Assembly: GCA_030688105.1 (NCBI GenBank)
Contig: JAUYIV010000092.1
Location: 1 to 6,866, forward strand
Source: Actinomycetota bacterium
GTDB lineage: Bacteria; Actinomycetota; Acidimicrobiia; Spongiisociales; UBA11373
Direction: 5' to 3'
DNA length: 6,866 nt
In this document: in pieces, positions 1 to 5,387 of the stretch
Position numbering within the stretch: position 1 is the stretch's first letter
How the letters are laid out: each line of letters opens with the position of its first letter
Position numbers and translations under genes: made by a program
The notes under the pieces: model-generated
What the model was told of the DNA's origin: nothing
Seen by the model: only the letters and a program-made list of their open reading frames with translations
Database searches by the model: none

Positions 1-479
1 CGTTCGCGCCGCTCCTCGGCCTCGAGGCTCGAATTGAGGAAGGTGGCATGGATGCCCATCTCCTCGAGGCCGTCCACCTGGTCCTTCATCAGGGCGATCA
101 GTGGGGAGATGACGAGGGTGGTCCCGCCGAGAAGGCGGGCAGTCAGCAGGAACGTCAGCGACTTGCCGGCGCCGGTCGGCATGATCCCGACGCAGTCGCG
201 GCCGTTCAGCAGCGACTCGATGATCTCCCGCTGCCCGGTTCGGAAGGCGGCGAAGCCGAAGGACTCGCTCAAAGCCCGGTCGAGGTCGCCGTCGGCACTC
301 TGGATGGATGCGGCGATCTCGCGCAGCGCCGCCACCGTCTCTGCGGGAAAGGAGCCAGGGGTCTGCGCCCAGCTCGAGCGAAGCGCGGCGAGGGCATCGC
401 GGGCCCCGGCATGGTCTTCCGAGGAGACCATGAGACGCAAGCGGTCGATCTGATCGTCGAGCGGGCTCGGTTCGGTCAT
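1..479 (-). CDS. RecQ-family ATP-dependent DNA helicase, N-terminal part (cut by window edge)
   Basis: This is the first 159 codons of a superfamily 2 DNA helicase, a 3'-5' unwinding enzyme used in recombination and replication repair. The visible motifs follow the RecQ order. RecQ motif 0 is FGFAAFRTGQREII at residues 74-87 with the adenine-contacting Gln83. Walker A is MPTGAGKS at 100-107 with Lys106. Motif Ia is LVISPLIALMKDQVDGL at 122-138. RecQ proteins usually read PTGGGKS, so the second Gly of that run is Ala here. About 70 residues precede motif 0, much longer than the few residues in E. coli RecQ; this Ala/Glu-rich extension was not recognised. The ATG at 479 is preceded by TACCGT and then 7 nt, which fits a leaderless start. 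The DEAH box and C-terminal domains lie outside the window, so the exact RecQ subfamily is open. Confidence 0.88.
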   Translation of the reverse strand, partial: MTEPSPLDDQIDRLRLMVSSEDHAGARDALAALRSSWAQTPGSFPAETVAALREIAASIQSADGDLDRALSESFGFAAFRTGQREIIESLLNGRDCVGIMPTGAGKSLTFLLTARLLGGTTLVISPLIALMKDQVDGLEEMGIHATFLNSSLEAEERRE

Positions 480-486
480 CCCGGTG

Positions 487-492
487 ACGGTA
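487..492 (-). promoter_or_regulatory. putative -10 box of the RecQ-like gene (leaderless)
   Basis: The minus strand reads TACCGT, then seven bases (CACCGGG), then the ATG at 479. This matches TANNNT at leaderless spacing, so transcription would begin at or next to the start codon. No clear -35 and no well-placed Shine-Dalgarno sequence is seen. The same arrangement occurs before three other genes in this window. Confidence 0.4.
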
Positions 493-510
493 ACGGTTGG
501 GTGAGACCGA

Positions 511-528
511 TGGCTGGTGGCTGGTGGC
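511..528. repeat. short tandem heptamer repeat (TGGCTGG, about 2.6 copies)
   Basis: Positions 511-528 read two exact copies of TGGCTGG followed by TGGC, in the 56-bp gap between the NERD gene stop (536) and the RecQ-like start (479). It may be a local slippage repeat. No function is evident. Confidence 0.5.
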
Positions 529-535
529 TTCCCGG

Positions 536-1297
536 CTATGCCTCGGGAAACGCCTCGGCGAGTTGACGGGCGATCATGTCACGGCCTCCGGTACCGATCG
601 GGCCCGCCTTGCCCAGCCTTCGCAATAGGCCACGCGGTGAGGCGACCAGTGTCCCGTTGACCCACGACGAACGCCACAGGCCCGCCCATTCGCCCTCGAC
701 GAAGCAGACCGCCGCCCGGACCGGTACATCGGGCTCCAATGCCTCTTCGACGACTCGACCCTCCTCGGCGCTCGACTCGACCTGTCGCGTTCGATCGCGC
801 CCTCCCACGATGAGGCGGTCCGTACCCAGGATCGGGTTCTTCACCTCGATCTTGCCGGTCCACTTCTTGGCGTTGACCACATAGACGGCGCTGGGTGCGA
901 TCACGATGTGGTCGATGTTGGCCTTCGAGCCGGGGACCTTGCGGTCGTGGAGTACCTCGATGTCCCGTTCGACGGTGCGTCTTCGGTCGAGGAGCTCGCC
1001 GAGCGCCACCTCTCCCTCCTGCCCTTTCCGCCACGCGATCGTCGCCGGCGTCAAGGACCGTCGCAACCGCCTCTGGAACTCTGCGCCGGCGGACCGACCG
1101 GCGGTACCGCGGGCGATCGTCTCCGTGCCGAGAAGAGAGAACGGGTCGGCCACCGAAGTTGGGCAGACGATGCACATCACGGATCCGGTGGACTCGTCCC
1201 AGTACGCCTTGGTGCCGGGATCCAGCGGGTGGCCGCAATCGATGCAGACGCCCGGGTACCGGAGCGCCAGGACCTTCAGGCTGCCTTCGTCCAGCAT
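536..1297 (-). CDS. NERD-domain (nuclease-related) protein with N-terminal zinc ribbon
   Basis: This 253-residue soluble protein has two parts. Residues 18-45 carry CxxC (C18, C21) and CxxC (C42, C45), a small treble-clef or zinc-ribbon type Zn site. Residues 92 to about 200 form a nuclease-related domain of the restriction-endonuclease fold: GQEGE (92-96), SKANIDHIVIAP with D129 (124-135), then VYVVNAKKWTGKIEV (138-152) with K144. The position that is often Asp or Glu before the conserved Lys (V-D/E-A-K) is Asn142, so the canonical D-(D/E)xK triad looks incomplete. NERD proteins are thought to act on DNA, but few have been studied. The ATG at 1297 is the only plausible start, because the upstream in-frame codons back to the TAG at 1361 contain no ATG, GTG or TTG. 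It sits 63 bp after the anti-sigma-like gene, so it could be the third gene of that operon. Substrate is unknown. Confidence 0.8.
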   Translation of the reverse strand: MLDEGSLKVLALRYPGVCIDCGHPLDPGTKAYWDESTGSVMCIVCPTSVADPFSLLGTETIARGTAGRSAGAEFQRRLRRSLTPATIAWRKGQEGEVALGELLDRRRTVERDIEVLHDRKVPGSKANIDHIVIAPSAVYVVNAKKWTGKIEVKNPILGTDRLIVGGRDRTRQVESSAEEGRVVEEALEPDVPVRAAVCFVEGEWAGLWRSSWVNGTLVASPRGLLRRLGKAGPIGTGGRDMIARQLAEAFPEA

Positions 1298-1360
1298 GAT
1301 GGCACCATCGGCAGTGGCTTCCCAGGATCTTGAAGACCACTCCGGCCGATCGCGTTGTGA

Positions 1361-2035
1361 CTAGTCCTCGGACACCCACACGATGTGCGACAGCTCGGCG
1401 CCTCGATACTCGGCTGTGATCTGCCAGCACCCTCCGGAGGGCAGCTCCATGCCCGTGACCATGAAGGTCCCGACGTCGGCTCGGCCCCCGTTGTTCGCGT
1501 GGTCGACCACGACGTCGTTCGCCTCGCCGTCGAGGCGCTCGGCGGTGACGAGCAGTTCGGGCTCCGAGAAGTCGTCCGACGCCGTCATGAAGTGCCGACT
1601 CCAGTAGAAGAGCTTGTCTCCGGTCGGGGCGAAGCGGGCCCCGTCGAATGGAATGATCGTCCAGAGGTCCTCGGTGCCGTACCAGTGGCCGGCATGCATG
1701 GGGACCAGGGGAGGCGGAGTCGCCGGCCAGGGCTCGGGCGGGACGAGGTAGGGCGGGACGGCGTTGGTAACCGGGCACTCATCTGCGGAGAACGGCGCTC
1801 GGGCGTCGTCCCTGACGAAGACGACCGTTGCCGCGATCAGGGCCAGGGCTGCGGCCGGGACGAGATAACGGGCGAGGCGCCGTCGCGGGTGAGGGGCCGG
1901 CTCGGCGCCGACGGTGACCTCGGTCCGGGCCAGCATCCGGTCCCGGGCGCGCTCGCCTTCGGGCGATCGTGCCCAGCGCTCGCCGTGATCGTCGGTCACG
2001 GGATTCAGGTCACTCAGGTCGGGACGGTCGGTCAT
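1361..2035 (-). CDS. single-pass membrane protein paired with the ECF sigma factor (probable anti-sigma factor)
   Basis: A 224-residue protein with anti-sigma topology: a charged cytoplasmic N-terminus (1-56), one membrane segment at about 57-74 (YLVPAAALALIAATVVFV) preceded by RRRLAR, and an extracytoplasmic domain of about 150 residues. That domain is rich in Pro and Trp and has two cysteines (C87 in ECPVT, C203 in GGCWQIT), which could form a disulfide. Its end, GCWQITAEYRGAELSHIVWV, resembles the beta-sandwich tail of small exported actinobacterial proteins, from memory only. The ATG at 2035 overlaps the sigma gene stop (ATGA, 2032-2035), so translational coupling is expected; a longer in-frame reading to 2167 runs inside the sigma gene and was not used. 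The N-terminus lacks the HxxxCxxC motif of ZAS-type anti-sigma factors, so sigma binding is inferred only from position and topology. Confidence 0.72.
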   Translation of the reverse strand: MTDRPDLSDLNPVTDDHGERWARSPEGERARDRMLARTEVTVGAEPAPHPRRRLARYLVPAAALALIAATVVFVRDDARAPFSADECPVTNAVPPYLVPPEPWPATPPPLVPMHAGHWYGTEDLWTIIPFDGARFAPTGDKLFYWSRHFMTASDDFSEPELLVTAERLDGEANDVVVDHANNGGRADVGTFMVTGMELPSGGCWQITAEYRGAELSHIVWVSED

Positions 2036-2526
2036 GGGGTGCCACCTGCGGACTCGGTGGCCAGCGCCTTGGCAAGACGCCGGCGCGCCCGCGACAGGCG
2101 CATTCGGTATGAGGGGGCGGTCACTCCCAGGACCCGGGCCGCATCGGCGGCGCCGAGGCCCTCCCACGCGGCGAGCAGCAGCAACTCGCGGTCCTCTTCG
2201 CTGAGGCTCTCGAGTGCGGCCGCAGCGGCGAGGCGTCGATCGGCGTCGTGGAAGTCATTCGCCGGGGCGTTCTCGGCGAGCCGATCCACCAGGTGGGCGA
2301 GTCGTTCACCCGACCGCCGGCGGTCGGCGATGACCCGGCGGGCCACGCCGTACAGCCATGGAAGCTCATGGGAGGGCCGGCTCACCCGGTTCCTCCAGGC
2401 AACGACGAAGGTGTCGGCCACCACGTCGTCGGCGGCATCCCGCCCGACCCGTCGAGCGGCGTAGGCATAGACCTTCCCGGCATGGTCCTTCCACATGTCT
2501 TCGAGCCACTCTCTGTCGTCGCGCAT
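2032..2526 (-). CDS. ECF-family RNA polymerase sigma factor
   Basis: A 164-residue extracytoplasmic-function sigma factor that directs RNA polymerase to a small regulon. Region 2 spans about residues 11-76, with AADDVVADTFVVAWRNR (31-47) matching the helix that binds core polymerase, and ELPWLYGVARRVIADRRR (54-71) matching the -10 recognition part. Region 4 spans about 103-155: LESLSEEDRELLLLAAWEGL, then the helix-turn-helix AADAARVLGVTAPSYRMRLSRARRRL that reads the -35. There is no extra C-terminal domain, so the length is typical. ATG 2526 is preferred over the TTG at 2565 because TACCCT lies exactly 7 nt before it and MRDDREWLEDMWKDHAGKVYAY is a natural family start. The stop overlaps the membrane partner's ATG. 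I saw no GGAAC-type autoregulatory promoter upstream. Confidence 0.9.
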   Translation of the reverse strand: MRDDREWLEDMWKDHAGKVYAYAARRVGRDAADDVVADTFVVAWRNRVSRPSHELPWLYGVARRVIADRRRSGERLAHLVDRLAENAPANDFHDADRRLAAAAALESLSEEDRELLLLAAWEGLGAADAARVLGVTAPSYRMRLSRARRRLAKALATESAGGTP

Positions 2527-2533
2527 CCCTCGA

Positions 2534-2539
2534 AGGGTA
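2534..2539 (-). promoter_or_regulatory. putative -10 box of the ECF sigma gene (leaderless)
   Basis: The minus strand reads TACCCT, seven bases (TCGAGGG), then the ATG at 2526. The GAGGG abuts the start codon and is too close to act as a Shine-Dalgarno site, which favours a leaderless transcript and supports this start codon. Confidence 0.4.
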
Positions 2540-2642
2540 TGTGGCCGGATCGGCCGTGATCGCAACCTTCGTTTGTTCGAGGATCCGACCGAAGGCCGAT
2601 GGCGGGACCGTTTGTGTCACACCGATTTGAGAAGATCAGGTC

Positions 2643-3945
2643 ATGGAAATCTCGGTCCTCGAAGAAGCCGTGGGGCTGCTGGAGAAGGCAGCTGGGGAGT
2701 TGTCTCCGCGGCTGATCTCGAAGCAACGGGCCCGCGCCGCACTCGGGCTGGTCGCACGAGCCGAGAAGCTGCTCGGCTTCACCAAGGCGGCGTTGTCGGC
2801 CCGGGTCGGTGATCCGGTGGATCTCGCCCGGGTATTCGGGAACGTCGGTGGGGCGCGCCCGCCAGACGATCGAGATCGGCCGCCGCCTCGAAGAGGAGCC
2901 TCGACTGGCGGAGGCGGTGCGCCGCGCCGAGGTGTCACTCGATCAGGCCGAGGAGATCGCCAAGACCGAAGCGGTCAGTCCGGGATCCACCGACGAGTTG
3001 CTGGACGTGGCTCGCTCCGAGGCGTTCCATGTCTTGAAGAAGAAGGCTCGGGGAATCCGGCTCCTGGCTCAGGACGGTCCTGACCTCGCCCGGCGACAGC
3101 ACGAAGCGCGTGCATTGCGTCACTGGATAACCGACCTGGGAATGGTCCACATCGAGGCGGACCTCGAGCCGCATGTGGGTGTGCCCATCGTCAGCCGGCT
3201 CGAAGAGGTGGCGGGGCGACTCGAGCGGAAGGCGAGGAGCGCCGGCGAGCCCGCACAGCCATTCGGCCGACGCCTCGCCGACGCGCTTCCGGCCGTGCTG
3301 GAAGGCGCCAAGGGTGGCGGCCGTCCCGAGATGGTCGTGCTGGTCAGTCACGGAGTCGCCGAGCGCGGATGGACTGATGTGGGTGATGACGAGAAGTGCA
3401 TGATCCCCGGTGTGGGGCCGATCTCACCCCAGGCTGCCAAGGAAATTGCCCAGGACGCGTTTCTGACCGGACTGTTCCATGATGGCAGGGACCTCCGGAA
3501 CATCAAGCGATGGACCCGCCACATCCCGGCCGACGTGCTCTCGGCACTGCGACTCGGCGAGCCCCCCGACTTCGAGGGGCTGGCGTGCGCCGACTGCGGC
3601 AACCGGTACCGCCTGGAGTTCGACCACATAGAGCCTTGTGCCTCGCTTGGCCCGACGTCCTACGCCAACCTCAAACCGCGCTGCTCGACGACCTGCCACC
3701 CCGACAAGACCAGGGCAGACCGCCGAGCCGGCAAGCTGAGTGCAGCGCCCCGAAAATACGATCACGTCTCTCCGGCCCTCGACGCCCCTGGCGGCGTCCT
3801 CCTCCTCGACGCATCTCACTCGATGCGCCTTCGTCGTGCGTCCTTGCCAGATGACGCCGAGGCCTCGGAGATCCGAAGACCGTATTTCCGGGGCACAGCA
3901 CTGAGACCGCGGCGAAGGCGGATCGTTCGCGGTCCGCCGGGGTGA
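2643..3945 (+). CDS. DUF222/13E12-type HNH endonuclease-like protein, frameshifted and carrying an in-frame palindromic insertion
   Basis: One gene appears in two reading frames. The first 66 residues (MEISVLEEAVGLL... to DLARVFG) are read from 2643; the rest continues in the +1 frame (TSVGRARQTIEIGRRLEEEP...). Skipping one base in GGGAA at 2838-2842 joins them as FGTSVGRARQTIE, the wording expected of the DUF222 region. The joined product is 433 residues. Residues 315-356 form the HNH module: CADC (C315, C318), DH (D327, H328), N342, C347 and CHPDK (C351, H352), so Zn and catalytic positions are present. After AGKL (365), residues 366-420 come from the palindromic element at 3741-3900; without it the protein would end about 15 residues after the HNH. 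13E12-family proteins are numerous in Actinobacteria, presumed nucleases with unclear roles. The gene may be decaying, or the base gain may be a sequencing error. ATG 2643 follows AGG closely; no good -10 box was seen. Confidence 0.82.
3741..3900. mobile_element. 160-bp MITE-like palindromic element with 5-bp target duplication
   Basis: The left end reads TGCAGCGCCCCGAAAATACG, and the reverse complement of the right end reads TGCTGTGCCCCGGAAATACG: 17 of 20 identical, or 19 of 23 if extended. Partial complementarity continues inward (TCTCCG, CCTCG, TGGC) to a central hairpin, CGCATC (3810-3815) with GATGCG (3822-3827) around a 6-nt loop, almost exactly at the element's midpoint. CTGAG flanks both sides (3736-3740 and 3901-3905), as expected for a 5-bp target-site duplication. 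It has no room for a transposase, so it would need one in trans. Element plus one CTGAG is 165 bp, so it adds 55 sense codons to the HNH gene without a stop. No second copy lies in this window. It could instead be a REP/ERIC-type repeat or a one-off hairpin; the parent transposon family is not recognised. Confidence 0.6.
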
Positions 3946-3973
3946 GGGGCGACGGCCCAAGGGAATCTCTTGC

Positions 3974-4001
3974 GGGTGGCGGGAAGCGGGCGGCGGGAGG
4001 C
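3974..4001 (+). repeat. four tandem G-rich heptamers (GGGNNGC), possible G-quadruplex
   Basis: Four consecutive 7-mers read GGGTGGC, GGGAAGC, GGGCGGC and GGGAGGC. The four GGG runs are separated by three 4-nt loops, which satisfies the usual G-quadruplex pattern on the plus strand. It ends 7 bp before the putative -10 box of the methyltransferase gene. Effects on transcription are inferred only. Confidence 0.5.
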
Positions 4002-4008
4002 GTGGATG

Positions 4009-4014
4009 TAGCCT
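4009..4014 (+). promoter_or_regulatory. putative -10 box of the methyltransferase gene (leaderless)
   Basis: TAGCCT is followed by seven bases (GCGTCCG) and the ATG at 4022. There is no Shine-Dalgarno sequence just before the start, so transcription from the A of the ATG is likely. No convincing -35 was found; the tandem G-rich heptamers occupy that zone. Confidence 0.42.
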
Positions 4015-4021
4015 GCGTCCG

Positions 4022-4627
4022 ATGGATCGCCACGCCTGGGACGAGCGCTATCGCGAGAAGGAACTGCTCTGGACGGCGGAGCCCAACCGGTTCGTCGTCG
4101 AGGTGGCGTCGGGCCTCACGCCCGGCACCGCCCTCGACCTCGCCGGCGGCGAGGGACGAAACGCGGTGTGGCTCGCCGAGCAGGGGTGGCGGGTCACGGT
4201 GCTCGACTGGTCGAAGGTGGCGCTCGACAAGGGGCGGACCCTGGCCGACGCCCGCGGGGTCGCCGCCGAGGTCGCCTTCATGGAGGCCGACCTGGTCGAT
4301 TGGGAGCCGGCCCGGGCGAGCGCCGACCTCGTGCTGGTCGTCTACCTCCAGATCCCGTCGCCACACCGCGAGCGGGTGTGGCGCAACGCCGCCGCCGCCG
4401 TGTGTGACGGGGGGCGCCTCGTCGTCATCGGCCACGACTCGAGCAACCTGACTGGTGGCTATGGCGGTCCCCAGGACCCGGCGGTGCTGTACACCGCGGA
4501 CGAAGTGGCTTCGGTCGTCGGCGAGCACCTCACCATCGAACGATCGGAGCGGGTGGAGCGGTCCATCGAGACCGAGGACGGGATGCGGGTGGCGTTGGAC
4601 AACGTGATGGTGGGCGTCAGGTCCTGA
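4022..4627 (+). CDS. class I SAM-dependent methyltransferase (TehB-like)
   Basis: A 201-residue soluble Rossmann-fold methyltransferase. The N-terminus WDERYREKELLWTAEPNRFV (6-25) is the lead-in typical of TehB-like and thiopurine-methyltransferase-like proteins. Motif I is ALDLAGGEGRNAVWLAEQGW (37-56), which binds SAM; the ribose-binding acid is D62 in VTVLDWS; MEADLVDW (87-94) corresponds to the adenine-contact strand; ADLVLVVYLQIPSPHRE (101-117) is the motif IV region. TehB in E. coli methylates tellurite or selenite, but homologues with this wording are broad and the substrate cannot be read from sequence. Length is near the family norm. The ATG at 4022 has a -10-like TAGCCT 7 nt upstream. 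Its 3' end overlaps the convergent acyltransferase gene by 11 bp, which leaves no room for a terminator between them. Confidence 0.85.
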   Translation: MDRHAWDERYREKELLWTAEPNRFVVEVASGLTPGTALDLAGGEGRNAVWLAEQGWRVTVLDWSKVALDKGRTLADARGVAAEVAFMEADLVDWEPARASADLVLVVYLQIPSPHRERVWRNAAAAVCDGGRLVVIGHDSSNLTGGYGGPQDPAVLYTADEVASVVGEHLTIERSERVERSIETEDGMRVALDNVMVGVRS

Positions 4628-5351
4628 TTCGCTCGTAGGTCTCGGCGACGATCGCGCGGACCCGGTTGCGGAGCCCGTCGATGTCGGCGGTGGTCATTCC
4701 CTCGGTTGGGATCGGCTCGTGGATCACGAGTTTGACCTTCCCGCCGTAGATCAGCTTTCCCCCGGGACGCCACACCCGATCCGCCCCCGTGATGGTCATC
4801 GGCACGACCGGGAGGCCGTTCTCGATGGCGATGCGAAACGCTCCTTTCTTGAAGGGCCTCATCTCGGCGTCGCGCGACCGCGTCCCTTCGGGATAGATGA
4901 CGAGTGAGATCCCGGCGGCAACGACGCGGGTCACCTGGGTGTTGATGGCTCGATGGGCCGCAGTCCCCGCCTGGCGATCCGTCTTCACGATGTGGATCGC
5001 CGACATCGCCCCGCCGAGCACCGGCACCCTGAACAGCTCCTTCTTGGCGAGAAAGCGCACCGGGACGGGCAGATGTCTGACGATCGCTGGGATGTCGATG
5101 TTCGAGATGTGGTTGCCGGTGAATACGTACGAGGCGCCCGGGTCGATCCTCTCGATCCCCTCGACGGTCGTGCGGGTCCCGGCCACGGCGAGGAAGATCC
5201 GGCCCCAGAGCCGCATGATCGGCGTCACCTGGCGGGTGTGGGGGCGGAGCTTGACCAGGAAGATCACATACGTGCCGAGGACGATCGTCATGAGAGCGAC
5301 CACCGTGAGGGCGAAGGCGGTGCGGAAGGGGGCCAGGAGGCGGCGAAGCAT
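4617..5351 (-). CDS. PlsC-type 1-acyl-sn-glycerol-3-phosphate acyltransferase
   Basis: A 244-residue membrane-associated acyltransferase that would put the second fatty acid on lysophosphatidic acid in phospholipid synthesis, or act on a related lipid. An N-terminal membrane segment spans about residues 12-33 (AFALTVVALMTIVLG...). The four family motifs are all present: motif I NHISNID with catalytic H81 and D86 (HX4D), motif II KKELFRVPVLGGAM (103-116), motif III YPEGTRSR (153-160), which binds the glycerol phosphate, and motif IV VVPMTITG further on. Length and order are typical. It starts at ATG 5351, divergent from the crotonase gene 36 bp away, with a TAGCCT box 6 nt upstream that overlaps the crotonase promoter. 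It ends inside the methyltransferase 3' end. High-GC genomes carry several PlsC paralogues, so the physiological acceptor is uncertain. Confidence 0.92.
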   Translation of the reverse strand: MLRRLLAPFRTAFALTVVALMTIVLGTYVIFLVKLRPHTRQVTPIMRLWGRIFLAVAGTRTTVEGIERIDPGASYVFTGNHISNIDIPAIVRHLPVPVRFLAKKELFRVPVLGGAMSAIHIVKTDRQAGTAAHRAINTQVTRVVAAGISLVIYPEGTRSRDAEMRPFKKGAFRIAIENGLPVVPMTITGADRVWRPGGKLIYGGKVKLVIHEPIPTEGMTTADIDGLRNRVRAIVAETYERIRT

Positions 5352-5356
5352 GGCGG

Positions 5357-5363
5357 TAGGCTA
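5357..5363. promoter_or_regulatory. symmetric divergent -10 element (TAGGCTA) shared by the plsC-type and crotonase genes
   Basis: TAGGCTA reads as TAGGCT on the plus strand (5357-5362) and TAGCCT on the minus strand (5363-5358), inside the near-palindrome GGTAGGCTACC. With a 6-bp spacer, the minus transcript would start at the A of the acyltransferase ATG (5351), leaderless. The plus transcript would start near 5369, giving the crotonase mRNA a leader of about 19 nt. The two starts would lie about 18 bp apart, the layout described for symmetric bidirectional bacterial promoters. Confidence 0.45.
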
Positions 5364-5379
5364 CCGACCCGTCCTGTGC

Positions 5380-5384
5380 GGAGG
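5380..5384 (+). promoter_or_regulatory. ribosome binding site of the crotonase gene
   Basis: GGAGG lies 3 nt before the ATG at 5388. Spacing is short but the core is perfect. It fixes the start within a reading frame that stays open far upstream, across the divergent acyltransferase gene. Confidence 0.55.
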
Positions 5385-5387
5385 CCC

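Noticed and set aside
579..1778. 399-residue minus-strand open frame overlapping the NERD and anti-sigma-like genes
   Set aside because: Arg/Pro-rich translation with no family signal; a high-GC shadow of the two recognised genes in another frame.
1385..2464. 359-residue plus-strand open frame opposite the sigma/anti-sigma pair
   Set aside because: The antisense strand has clear sigma regions 2 and 4 and a membrane protein; this frame has only low-complexity composition.
2527..2565. Upstream TTG start (2565) for the sigma factor
   Set aside because: The extra 13 residues (MRSRPIRPHTLRG) have no family match, and ATG 2526 has a -10-like TACCCT at leaderless distance.
3736..3905. Intrinsic transcription terminator for the HNH gene
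   Set aside because: The palindrome is about 160 bp with no T-tract after it and lies inside the open frame; the flanking CTGAG repeats fit an insertion better.
3671..4528. 285-residue minus-strand open frame across the HNH tail and methyltransferase
   Set aside because: It spans the palindromic element and lies antisense to a clear SAM-binding motif I; no domain recognised.
4953..5387. N-terminal extension of the crotonase reading frame
   Set aside because: It lies antisense to the well-supported PlsC-type gene; crotonase homology begins at MPEILLETAAHV with GGAGG before the ATG at 5388.
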